From Lactifluus volemus (taxonomy: Eukaryota > Basidiomycota > Agaricomycetes > Russulales > Russulaceae): a DNA stretch of 22,187 nt. Location of the stretch: assembly GCA_022376515.1 (NCBI GenBank), contig WTXI01000489.1, forward strand, positions 1-22,187, written 5' to 3'. Numbering within the stretch: position 1 is the stretch's first letter; each line of letters begins with the position of its first letter. Under the pieces are notes generated by a model. It did not search any database and had not been told where the DNA came from. It saw only the letters and a list, made by a program, of their open reading frames with translations. The position numbers and the translations under genes were made by a program. Below are positions 10,140-20,132 of the stretch, one piece after another.

Positions 10140-11985
10140 CTGATACGCAGCCCATCCAGCGAAGGATCGACAGATTTCGTATATCCTGTAAATGTGCCTG
10201 CCACATCCCCTGTTGCAGCATCCCACATGCGAATCGTGCCATCTGCCGAGGCCGATGCGATGTGCCGCCCATCTGGTGAGAATGCGACAGAAAGTACCTC
10301 GCCTGTGTGTCCAACGAACGGGCTTGCTACGACCTCTCCTGTTTGAGCATCCCACATGCGAATTGTGCCATCAAATGAGGCCGAGGCAATACGATGTCCA
10401 TCTGGCGAGAATGCAACAAAGACCACCGCATCAGTGTGTCCAGTAAACGGACCCGCTGTGATCTCTCCTGTTGCAGCGTCTCGCACCAAAATCGTACGAT
10501 CGAAGGAGGCTGATGCCATGTGCTCCCCATCCAGCGAAAATGCAACAGATCTGACCCAACCCGTGTGTTCAGTATACGGACCCGCCACGAGATCCCCCGT
10601 TGCAGCATCCCACAGGCGAACCGTGCGGTCATCCGAGGCCGAAGCAATGCGCTGCCCATCTGGAGCAAACACAACAGATCTGACCCAATTGGTGTGTCCG
10701 GTAAATGGGCCGGCTACAACCTCACCCGTTGTGGCATCCCATACACGAATAGTGTTATCTGCTGAGCCGGAGGCAATGCGCTGCCCATCGGGCGAGAATG
10801 CAACAGAGATTACCGAATCGGTGTGTCCAGTAAATGGGCCTGCAACGACTTCTCCTGTTGTGGCATCCCACACCCGAATCGTTTGATCGAACGAGGCTGA
10901 GGCGATATGCTGCCCGTTCGGTCGGAACGCAACGGATCTGACCCAATTGGTGTGTCCAATAAATGGCCCCCTATGACCCGCCCTGTTGTGGCGTCCCATA
11001 TGTAAATCGTACGATCAATCGAAGACGAGACAATGCGCTGCCCGTCTGGTGAGAATGCAACAGCGCTGACGGAAGTGGTGTGTCCAGTCGACGGATCCGG
11101 TACCTCTCCTGTTGCGGCGCCCCACACCCGAATCGTGCGATCCACTGAAGCTGATGCGATGCGCTGGCCATCTGGCGAGAATGTAACAGAACAAATAAAA
11201 TCAACGTGCCCAATAAACGGGCCTGCTACGGTCTCTCCTGTCGTGGCATCCCACGCGCGAATTGCAGCATCGGACGAGGCCGAAGCAATGCGCTGCCCGT
11301 CTGGAGAGAATGAGATGGAAACGATTGTATCGGTGTGTCCGACAAATGGGCCGGCTATGACTTCTCCGGTTGCGACACTCCAGATTCGAATTGTACGATC
11401 CACTGAGGCTGAAGCGATACACTGGCCGTCTGGAGAATATGCAACAGAATTAATTTGATCGGTGTGTCCAGAAAATGGGCCCGCAACAACCTCTCCTGTC
11501 GTGGCATCCCACACCCGAATCTTGAAATCATCCGAGCCTGAGGTGATGTGCTGTCCATCCGGCGAAAATGCAATAGACCTGCCCCCGCCGACATGATCAG
11601 TAAACGGGCCCGCTAAGATTTCTCCTGTTGCGGCACGCCACACGAAAATGCCATTGTCTCCAGCCGAGGCAATGCGCTGCCCATCAGGAGAGAATGCAAT
11701 CCATGCGACCCAACTGTTGTGTCCAGTAAACGGAGCTGTGACAAGCTCTCCTGTTGTGGCGTCCCACAGACGAACTGTCCCGTCTCCAGACGCCGAGGAG
11801 ATGTGCTGGGCGTCCGGAGAGAATGCAACACATGTAATGCAATCGGTGTGTCCAGTAAATGGGCCTGCTACGAGCTCCCCTGTCGTGGAATCCCACACCC
11901 GAATCGTGCAGTCGCGTGATCCCGAGGCAATGCGCTGTCCATCCGGAGAGAAAGCAACAGAGTAGACTGCTTCGTCGTGTGCCGA
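10140..11985 (-). repeat. WD40 repeat array, NLR copy B (14 repeats plus one degenerate)
   Basis: Fourteen 129-bp WD40 repeats in the same order as copy A. Leading residues are HDEAVYS, HTDCITC, HNSWVAW, HVGGGRS, HTDQINS, HTDTIVS, HVDFICS, HTTSVSA, HTNWVRS, HTDSVIS, HTNWVRS, HTGWVRS, HTDAVVF, HTGEVLS, then the degenerate YTKSVDP. It is open apart from a one-base loss near 10972 between repeats 8 and 9, and a TAG (10042-10040) in the C-terminal tail where A has TGG (GWVCG). Beyond that stop the tail remains recognisable (GELLLWIPRVHRPYF, DFVHGLNW). Confidence 0.9.
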
Positions 11986-12239
11986 AATAGTCATTTCTAA
12001 TGCTGGCCAATGAGACAACTGCCCGCGTTCCAACCCTAGCGTATGAGGAAATTGACCAAGGTAATGCTTGACAATATGTGAAGAGGATGGTGCGAATGGC
12101 AGCGCAGAGATATAGATATGGGGAGCACTCCTTGCCATGGCCATCCCAAAGTACCGCACAAACGCGGACCCGTCGTTTACGATGGCCAACAATGTCTCTA
12201 CCTCGGCTTGGGAAGGCTATTGTGATTTGATACAATAGT

Positions 12240-14605
12240 TAGTACATGGCATCTCGAATTACAAGGTGTACTCGCCTTCCGTGGGCAGACCGCAACCAGG
12301 TCCTCAGTGATGACAACGCCGGTGATGCAAGGCCCACACTGCCCTTGATACTAAGCACTTCCAGCCAAAACAGAAACTTCGCTTCAAATAAGGTTCGAAG
12401 TTTCACGAAGAGGTCCTGTTCGAACGTAACGTGTTCTAGATGATCGTCCCAAAAGATGCAGGCATATGATAGAGCTGATGGGATGTGTTTCATGATTCGA
12501 GAGTCAATGTCTGGGACATCGCTGTTCGCAAGATATGACGACTCCAGTTCACAAATATTGAACCTGAGGTGTCAAGCATAAACCAAGGCACGAATGTGCA
12601 AGCTCGCGGTGGGCATCGACCAGGTCCACATAAAATACATCACTCTTCTTGGTGATCAGAAAGTCGCGGAATGATGTGTGGAGAGGAATGATGGGACGTG
12701 TTTGATCAGATGACGTCACATTACTCAGCAGCGAGCCGAGGTGACGGAGCATCTCAACAACGGGATCTGAATCATCGGGGTCATCAATTGGGGCATGCAG
12801 ACGCAGAGAAATCAAAGATTCGATTGAGAGCGGTTCTATCGCAGCAAATAGATGCCCCATGATGGAACGGAACAGAATTTGTGCTTCATGCGGCTTGAAG
12901 TATCCTTCGAGAACTTCTTCATATAATTTGTCCAACGGATCTTGTCCATTCTGATCTCGAGAGTGACCCAAGAGGCGCTGTACGCACTTCCTCTTGCTAA
13001 AGCCAAAGCTAGCAGGAGGGCTGTTTATGAATCCACTGGCAACAGCTGCCCACTGGAACAACCCTCTGCTGTCTTTGCTAATTTGACACCATGGTCTTTG
13101 AACACGTCCCGAGGGAGCTCCTTCTGTAGATACATGCGAATATCTTGCTCTGTCTTGGACGCCAGTTTCGCATCATCCATGTACAGTGTTGCGATAGATG
13201 GAGCTTGGACAAACGCAGGCTCGATACCATCTTCCGTCCTTGAGGTGATGAGTACGCGGAATTCGGCTGGGAGGTCGACAAGATGTTCAGCGACAAATGT
13301 ATGTAATCCGGTTTTGCCATTTGCATCTCCACTTTCATCCAATGCGTCGATAACGACAAGAATCGGACGAGAAAGTGGCACGTTCTTGAGCGGTTCAAGA
13401 GAAGGCTTTCAAAAAGTGCACGATAGTCTCGGGCGCCACAAAGCGACGGTTTCTCTTTAAGGACCCGCCCAAGCGCAAGTTTGAACGCGGGATTGTGATA
13501 AGAAAGATCGCGAGCGATTGTCGTGAACAGCTGGTAAGCCTCGGTTTTCGAATGCTCCTTTCGCAGAAAAGCAAAGTAAGAGCCGAGACAGTTGTCCTCG
13601 AAGTGACGTGCAACTTCGTGTGCAATCGAAGACTTTCCTGTCCTGCCTGTCCGAGGAGGACAAGACCACGTTGAGATTTCGGATTCTCGACCCACTCGAT
13701 TATATGGTCCAGGAAATCTTCTCGTGTGCCTGGAAGACAGCGCTTCTCAACACCGAATCGCCACCCTCCCTTGTAAGGCAATTCTCTGATTCTCATATCC
13801 AGCTCTGTGTCCCACTTGTCAGGTTGACAATCCGACAACCTTTTCACCGTAAGTACGTACCAGCTTCCAGCACAGCAATCTCGGTTGTGATAGCAGCACG
13901 AGAAAGGAGACTCTCTCGCAATTGGACAAGGGTGGTGCGATACTGATCTATTTGTCCATCCACTTGGCCGACAATATTCTTCAAAGTACGCTTGCCTACA
14001 AATCACATGTTTGCAATGACTAACGAGAGAGGCTAAGATGGCGTACCGAGGTTCACATCCTCCGCATACGATCTGATAAATTTGGCAGATTCGGACACAC
14101 ATTCTAGCATCTCCTCCAAGATCTTCGCCTGCCTCGACTCCGGCTTGATGTTCCTCAAGGTGTCCGCCTCTTCCGCAAATTCAAAGGCATCGCGTATTCC
14201 CTCAAGTAGCGTTTGGATTTATCGTCACGTTGAACCTGTTGTAGCAACGCCTAGCAGAAAGGTGAACACCAGAGAGTGGGTGCCCTATATATGGGACAAG
14301 ACAAGGGACGTACCTCGGGGATCTTCGAGAGCAGATTCCATGCTAGACTTGCATAAGGATTCAGCTGAAGAACGGGAGTTAGCTCAGAATGGATGGACAA
14401 AAATGATACGGATCATACTGCTGCGATCGGAGTGACAGTGTCCATCACCCGCTTGATGACGGCAACAGCACTTTTCCATGTTGTTACTGTATTGATATTA
14501 TTGATGCTTCCTCTGCGCGGCGGAGAGTAGCCCGCGACGTTTCTGTCACGGTTCGATCTCCTCTGCTCGTTGTACAAGAGTACTGCTCTCGATAGGGAGG
14601 CCACC
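12240..14605 (-). other. Helical linker and NACHT NTPase region, NLR copy B (frameshifted)
   Basis: The Walker A region (about 13652-13630) is split between frames: LLGQAG in one and TGKSSIAHEVARHFED in the next. One base is missing between GCAGG and ACAGG. A second one-base loss near 13400 disrupts ESLLLEPLKNV. The following frame has the Walker B ILVVIDALDESGD, then TFVAEHLVDLPAEF, RVLITSRTEDG and LYMDDAKLASKTEQDI. Another shift at about 13060 precedes LFQWAAVASGF and LFAAIEPLSIESL. The stretch corresponding to TFVAEHLVD is missing from copy A, so B shows the fuller NACHT sequence. Confidence 0.82.
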
Positions 14606-15310
14606 CTGGATAAACAGTCAAGAGGCAATAACAGACGTGAGTTGTATGGTTTCAGCGTTAGTTTGGGCAGTAGGACGCACAGCACCTCCTTCAGAAACAG
14701 GGATATCGGCTGCTGGAGGGCTCAGGGCGTTGACTGCCGCTGTCAGAGAGGAACTCGTGTTTGCGGTGACCATCAAGAAGACCGTGACCGGCTCTGCAGG
14801 GCGTCCAGCACGTCCAACAGCACTACGGAAAATGATTTCAAGTTCTACATGTACGACAATCAGCCAAATGTATGAGTAAAATTTCCATGAATTAGACTGA
14901 CCGCGACGGGTTCACAAACAACCTCCTGCCTTCCAATAAGAATGTTTGTCGTCGTGGTCTTTCTTCCATATAGAGATATTGTAATACTGGATAGTTGTTG
15001 TACGGAGCTGTGGAAACTCAGTTGCACATAAGAACAAAAGAAATTGCGACATTTCTCACAAGGTGTCGACGGTCTCGTTCCATTCCACGCGTTGAGCCAC
15101 GCTCCGCACGCATCGTGTCTGCCATGTCTTCTCTCCGTCGGTTAGAATAACAAAATATTTTCTCTGTTTCGCAAGGATTCCAAGGGTCTTGAGACGAGGA
15201 AGATTGTGTGCTCTGAGGACTGACAGGTGGATAGAAAACAATTAACTTGCCTGTCAAAGAGAAAACGTATGGCACGTACCGGTCACCTGAAGGGTCCCAC
15301 TCGGTAGCAT

Positions 15311-15840
15311 ATCGCTAATCTGACGTTGGTCGGCGGTTGAGACTGTTCCGGGATTTTGAGAACGTGATGCTAGAGCGGTGATACGGAGGGAGGTCAAAGG
15401 GCGTGGGAGGCGACGCGCATTCCGGACGTTGCCGGGAAGGAATCGTGGGAACGCTCAGATTATCTCGGCCATCCCCGTGATACGGGGGAGGCTTACATCT
15501 GGTTTCGAACATGAGCATTGCCCGCCATCCTGGAACCAAGCAGGGCGGGAAGTAACGTGGTTAAAAGGTTCGCCCATTGTTTGAAATAATGCACCCTCCC
15601 CTTCAAGATGGAATCGCCTCGTCGAATCTCCTTGGCACTACTGCAGCGACTCCTGGTCTAATGTGATACTTATGCGTTTAGGCTGGGGGAGAGAGGGCCA
15701 AAAGTGGCTGTGGATCTGGGGAACAGATTGTCCGAGTCTCACAGAGTTCATTCTATAACTCAAGTCCATTGTCATCTCTAGAACAAACAATACACATTCT
15801 CGTCCGCCTCAGACGCAGTGCACGAGCCCGCTGGTTCCAT
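15311..15840. other. Intergenic region between GH20 copy B and NLR copy B
   Basis: No gene is seen. This is the presumed promoter of NLR copy B plus the GH20 3' flank. It lacks the MITE-like insert found in copy A and holds the segment 15502-15555 that is inverted relative to copy A. Downstream of that, GGTCTAATGTGAT (about 15655) again matches copy A (about 6060) directly. Confidence 0.6.
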
Positions 15841-16971
15841 TCACGCGTTCAAATCACACGCAAACGGGCGCAACGCGCCCCATTCGGGCTGCAGCGAGAT
15901 GGCATTCACGCCGCGTCGTCTAAATCGATAAACCGAGCTCGTGCAACCGCGGCAGCGCCGCACCATCATTTCCCCCGGGACCCGTCCAGAACACCTCCGT
16001 GGATACGGCTGCGCGCGGCCACTCGAATCGAGGTTCTCTGGTCCGGACTGTTCAGTCCAGAGGAGATGTTGACCGCCAAGCACGAGGGATGCTTGATCCG
16101 AGGTCAGATTCGCCAGTGGGTCGAATGTATATGCCTTCAGAGGGAAGGGGTTAATAACTGCGTGCTCGTGAAAGGAGGGGGATGTGACGCAACGTTCTGC
16201 CATATCTTGAAGGGATCGCACCAACTGTTGCCTGGGAGATAATCTCCCAACCAGCCGCCAGCACCACAGTCCTATGTCACACACAGGTTTATAAAAATTG
16301 CCGGGATTTAAGGCAGATTCACAACCTTACCAGATAGAACGAATTGGATGCCGCGTGGATAAAGCAGCATCCCTTGGCAGCAACAGCAGCTGCGTCTTCA
16401 GACGATATCCACACCCTATCAATACACGTCAACGTTCGAGAGGGTGTGTGTGTGAGAAGGAAACGTGGAGACGTACAGGGCAATCGTATCATTTGAATGG
16501 GTCAGATTAATGTTGAGTACCATCTCTGTGCCAAATCCAAGGAAGAGTTGAGAGTCCCACCAATAGACCCATAAGACATCTAGCTCACCCTGCCACACGA
16601 CAGGCGTCTTTCCGAGACTCCTGAGCGCACCATGCGTTGCCAGTGTAAACACGTCCAGGGCTTCGTTGAGCATCCTTCCAGCGAGATCTTGTTGCGTCTG
16701 CGGGTCATCTTGATAGCACCCCATGTTGATCCTATCGCCATCAGTGGCGAACAATGTCGAGGAAAAGAGTTTCGCAGCAGCGCTCAGCAGACTGGCCGTG
16801 AAATCGATCGTCGCGGGAGAGGGGAGGCGCAGTTGGCCTGCGGGCGGTTCGTTGGCGTACGTCTTCTAGTGCTTCGCATCGGCAGGACTGAGGCCAGAGC
16901 GCGTTGGTCAATGGGAGGACGGCGAATATGACAGAGAAGGGTTTGAAGGGTCGTGGGACTCGTGGCAGCAT
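15841..16971 (-). pseudogene. GH20 beta-N-acetylhexosaminidase pseudogene, copy B (internal deletion)
   Basis: ATG 16971-16969 starts a convincing signal peptide (MLPRVPRPFKPFSVIFAVLP, then LTNALWPQ). It joins abruptly, near 16883, to sequence equivalent to copy A position 7428. About 1 kb holding the N-terminal GH20 domain, NTFHWH and the PGH motif is gone. The remainder shows TFDPLANLTSDQASLV, LVLGGQHLLWTEQSGPEN and the C-terminus ISLQPEWGALRPFACDLNA before TGA 15843-15841. The catalytic pair reads D-R (GDRIN; AGG at 16733-16731) instead of D-E. A small deletion after ENLDS shifts the frame. Family certain; hexosaminidase activity is not expected. Confidence 0.9.
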
Positions 16972-17113
16972 GGTTTGGGTTTGCCTTCCCGGGAGAGTGT
17001 ACTCTGGCCTGGGGGGTGAAGGAAGGAAGTTAGGCTCTGCTTCATTTTATGTCACGATAGCATTGAATGAGATCGAAGACGGCGTGAGGAACTCATCGGC
17101 TGAAGTCATGCGA

Positions 17114-17592
17114 GAATAGTGTTGCCGCAAGTCCGGTGCTGCACTGATGAAACTCGCACACAGTCAGAATTTGTCATCAACTCAACTGCAACTGGTTTCG
17201 CACCGAGGGCAAGTGAGCAGTAACAAAGAATTACATAATTTTCACGTGATTGTAACAGTCACACTGTTTACTTCCCACGTTTCGGAGAACCCCGAGTCAC
17301 GCACTCACACATGTGACCGTCACCGTAACGCCCCGACGCGCCTCCTCCAAAATTAGCTATGCCCTCCCTGCTCCTTAGGTAGTTAGTCCCTCCCGCCCCC
17401 GGAATTACCAGTTATAGCTAGATTTTTGTTGTCATGAAATTGTAGATATGTCCAGGGGAAGTAAAAATTTTCGACCCTGCACATCCGACCCTGCACGGAG
17501 AATGTCCAAATGAAACTTTGTTCACTGAATGCAAGCCATTAGCCTGGCACTTGGTGTTCAGAAAGCAGTCTTGCAACCATGCTCGCAACAGA
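17114..17592. other. Intergenic region, no gene seen
   Basis: No recognisable coding or RNA gene. Contains a palindromic E-box-like TCACGTGA at about 17242 and a short direct repeat CGACCCTGCAC twice near 17470-17500. It marks the change from duplicated DNA to the unrelated right-hand region and supplies the upstream region of the gene at 17593. Confidence 0.5.
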
Positions 17593-18193
17593 ATGAAATT
17601 TAATATTCACAACTGGTATAAAGACATGGCTTTTGTTCGACGAGGTCAACAGGCAATGCCTGCATTACTCCGTGCCTCCGTGCCTCCGAGCCCTCTCTCG
17701 CCTCTCACCTCTCTGTCTTCTTCACCCATTGATACTGGCACTATGCCGAACATTGGCCCGAACCCTGGCACGCCCGAGACTCCCAACACTCCCAAGTATA
17801 ACCCCATATTCCGTCCATTGAAGCAAAAGCTTCAATTTGCTACTTTCATCGGGTCCTTTGTTGGTGAGGGTCATCCACTTAAGCCAGTCCCATAGTAAGT
17901 CATCTTTCCCACATGTGATTATGTGCATACCACTCACACTTCGTAACTGCAGCCCTGAGACGCCCAATGGCGAGCGTGTTGCTGTGTCTGAACTCGAAGA
18001 CTACTACAAGACGCGGTGCTGGGAGATGCCCATGTGTTTCTGTGGACTTATGGATGGTATGGACCACAAGCTGAAGTTCGAGCCTACGGCTCGAGTCACT
18101 CGCCAGTTCCTGGCTCGTGCCTCTCACCTCCGGCCCGAACTCCAGCTTGTTGGGGGCTGCGCCCCCAAACCCCTGCTTGCGTTTCAAAATTAA
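17593..18193 (+). CDS. Hypothetical protein, 180 aa, two exons
   Basis: Proposed model: ATG 17593, exon 17593-17894, intron 17895-17952 (GTAAGT..CTGCAG, 58 bp), exon 17953-18193 ending TAA. Coding length is 543 nt and the phase is kept. The N-terminus (MKFNIHNWYKDMAFVRRG) leads into a low-complexity Pro/Ser/Thr stretch (SPLSPLTSLSSSP), then NPIFRPLKQKLQFATFIGSF. Exon 2 has ELEDYYKTRCWEMPMCFCGL, a possible short Cys cluster, and ends GGCAPKPLLAFQN. No domain is recognised. The GGGGGCTGCGCCCCC at the end resembles dispersed repeat DNA, so the last residues may be repeat-derived or the gene may be a transposon relic. An upstream in-frame start is possible. Confidence 0.5.
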
Positions 18194-18285
18194 GTCTTTA
18201 AAAGTTATATTAATGACAATTTGATAAATGAGAAGAAATAAAGCCTAGTAACCCTTATTATATTATTCTTGTTTCTCTTCAGCTC

Positions 18286-18293
18286 AAATTACC
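18286..18293 (+). repeat. Target-site duplication, left (AAATTACC)
   Basis: This octamer immediately precedes the TAGGGATGGAC terminus and is repeated exactly at 20133-20140 after the other terminus. An 8-bp duplication is characteristic of hAT insertion. Confidence 0.85.
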
Positions 18294-18667
18294 TAGGGAT
18301 GGACACGGGTTAGGGTATACCCACCGGGTTTGCGGGTAGGGTATCCACGGGCCGGGGTCTCGGGTATCAATCTTGCCGGCCCGCACCAAACCCGTACCCC
18401 AGACCACGGGACCCGGACCCGCAGCCACGGTTTTTGACCTCCACATGTGCATTGCACAACACTACATAGCATTAAATATTACTAGACTAGTGACAATTTA
18501 TCTAAGACATGAGAGCCAGAGCTAGCATAATCGGCATCCTTAAATAAATATCTCGAAAGGTGGCCCACTATGATGCTTGGCCCTGGAAGCGGTACAGGGA
18601 GCGTGGCTGCACCGCAGCAGTGGGGGGTGGGGCGGGGGCAAGAACATGAAGTGGGGATGCCATGGCA

Positions 18668-19270
18668 CACACCAGTCGCTGGCGTCAGGTGCTCGGGCAG
18701 TCGCAAGGGCGCTGCCAGCGCTATCCTGCCAAAGAAGTCGACGCGGTTCGACTCTGAGTCCGGAAGCGGCGGGGGAAGGGAGGAGGGCACGCTTGGGCAG
18801 TCGCAACGGCGCTTCCAGCGTGATCCTGCCAAAGAAGTCGACGCGGTGCGACTCTGAGTCCGGAAGCGGCGGGGGAAGCGGTAGAGGGGAGGAGGGCGTG
18901 CCACACATCGGTCCCAGGCGTCAGGCGCTCTGGCGGTCGCAACGGCGCCGCCAGCGCGATCCTGACGCCAAGGACGTCGACGCAGTGCAACTCTGAGTCA
19001 GGAAGCAGCGGGGGAAGCGGTAGAGGGGAGGAGGCCGTGCCAGATGCCAGTCGCAGGCATCAGGCGCTTGGGCAGTCACAACGGCAGCGCTAGCACGATC
19101 CTGACGCTTGCGACGTCGACGCGGTGCGAGTTCGAGTCTGGAAGCAGCTGGGGAAGTGGTAGAGGGAAGGAGGCCATGCCCCATGCCAGTCGCAGGCGTC
19201 AGGCGCTCGGGCGGTCGCAACGGCGCCGCCAGCGCGATCCTGACGCCAAGGACGTCGATGTGGTGCGATG
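18668..19270 (+). repeat. GC-rich tandem array inside the hAT-like element
   Basis: Units start with a GGGCAGTCGCAACGGCG-like string at 18695, 18795, 18931 (TGGCGGTCGC), 19070 and 19209, giving periods of 100, 136, 139 and 139 bp plus a truncated fifth unit. Each unit carries CCAGCGCGATCCTG, a GACGTCGACG core (AAGTCGACG in the first two), GAGTCCGGAAGCGGCGGGG and CAGGCGTCAGGCGCTC. Unit 1 lacks about 36 bp. Open frames across the array follow from the repeat composition and are not taken as genes. Confidence 0.85.
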
Positions 19271-19491
19271 GGCTCCCTTCAGCGTCGACGCGAGGCCATC
19301 CATCGAAGGGGATGAGGGGGAATGAAGGGGGAGCCAGGAAATGGAATCTGAAGAAGAAAGCTTCACAAAAGTCAGAAAAATCAGAAGGTGGAAGAGTGAA
19401 GGCAGCGTACCTAGCAACGCCTGATGGGAAGCACCCTTCAAGCGTCCCAACGTCCCTCCAACGCGACGATAACAAGAGGCAGAGGCAAAGC

Positions 19492-19525
<34 letters not shown>

Positions 19526-19776
19526 CCAGCAGAGGAGAGGTGCTCCAAAAGACGATGTGCCGGAAAACAACCAGAAAACTAAGCACAGTGTTGATGGTGA
19601 AGGCAGTGGCAAGGTGAGAAAGGATTGCGGGCGAACAAAAAGAACCACGACAGAGGGAGGCGACAGGGGGAGGCGACAGAGGGAAGGCGCGACACGCACG
19701 AACGAAAAATCAAAGGCAGTTGAGGTAAGCGGCAATGCAGCTATTGAAGTGAGCTGTAGGAGTGCCAGCAGTTCTA

Positions 19777-19857
19777 GCATCAATGGTGTAATGGTAAACT
19801 CATAGTTTTCCTATATTGCTGCGTGCACAGGTCGGGGGTTCGAATCCGCATCTGTGC
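19777..19857 (+). other. Degenerate tRNA-like sequence with Pol III A and B boxes
   Basis: TGGTGTAATGG (19784-19794) fits the A-box consensus, and GGTTCGAATCC (19838-19848) is a perfect B box. The 5' end GCATCAATGGTGTAATGG is like eukaryotic tRNA-Gly. The acceptor pairs only 5 of 7 (GCATCAA with TCTGTGC), the T stem 3 of 5, and no normal anticodon stem forms. Length is 81 nt. I read it as a tRNA-derived sequence or SINE head rather than a working tRNA. It lies within the hAT-like element. Confidence 0.6.
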
Positions 19858-20132
19858 AATTGTCAGGAAGCGTGCTATTGGATGATTATGTGAGTAACTG
19901 TGAGAATATCTTACCTAGAATTGATTGGATTAGTAATCTGGGGCTGCTGGTATGATTATTGTATTTATTTATTTATTTCAGCCCATACCCTTATCAATTA
20001 GGCATGGGTTTTATCTGATACCCACAGCCTTACCTGAGGGTTACCCGTACCCGTGCCTGGGGTACGGGTTTTTCAGGGGTAGGGGTATGGGTACCTCTGG
20101 AGATACCCCAGGGTTACCCACGTCCATCACTA

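Larger units (their letters stand above)
9866..15310 (-). pseudogene. C2-NACHT-WD40 NLR-like (STAND NTPase) pseudogene, copy B
   Basis: Same architecture and intron positions as copy A. The start ATG 15310-15308 (MLPSGTLQVT) opens exons 15310-15280, 15219-15060, 15007-14902, 14844-14681 and 14605-14314. Lesions: one base missing in exon 3 (106 bp versus 107 in A), +2 and -1 shifts in exon 5, TGG->TGA at 14415-14413, a missing base in the P-loop codons (about 13641), single-base losses near 13400 and 13060, a shift near 12570, one base missing near 10972, and TGG->TAG at 10042-10040. The ancestral stop would be TAA 9868-9866. The longest intact piece is 460 codons from 12192 covering WD40 repeats 1-8. 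A short WD40-only protein cannot be excluded. Confidence 0.88.
9858..17113. repeat. Segmental duplication, copy B
   Basis: This direct repeat of copy A has the same gene order and strand. Its left limit is visible: similarity to position 1 starts at GCATCGTA (9858), just after unrelated spacer DNA. Its right limit is near 17113 (TGAAGTCATGCGAG). Offsets between equivalent points are 9857 bp at the NLR stop, 9884 bp at the NLR start and 8451 bp at the GH20 start. They change because of the MITE and F-box inserts in A and the GH20 deletion in B. Divergence, plus different lesions in every gene, indicates the duplication predates most of the decay. Confidence 0.9.
18294..20132. mobile_element. 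Non-autonomous hAT-like transposon, 1839 bp
   Basis: The left end TAGGGATGGAC and right end GTCCATCACTA are inverted copies (10 of 11 match) and are bounded by the perfect 8-bp duplication AAATTACC. Both subterminal regions (18305-18430 and 20030-20125) are crowded with GGGTA/TACCC-type motifs in both orientations, as in other hAT elements. The interior has no transposase: it holds a GC-rich tandem array, a polypurine stretch (about 19480-19540) and a tRNA-like sequence. The minus and plus open frames inside are low-complexity. Movement would need a transposase supplied in trans. The intact duplication suggests insertion was not very old. Confidence 0.87.

Noticed and set aside
19108..19617. 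Open frames within the hAT-like element as transposase
   Set aside because: They arise from the GC-rich minisatellite and polypurine tract, with no hAT dimerisation or DDE features.
19777..19857. Functional tRNA-Gly gene
   Set aside because: Acceptor and T stems have mismatches and no proper anticodon arm forms.
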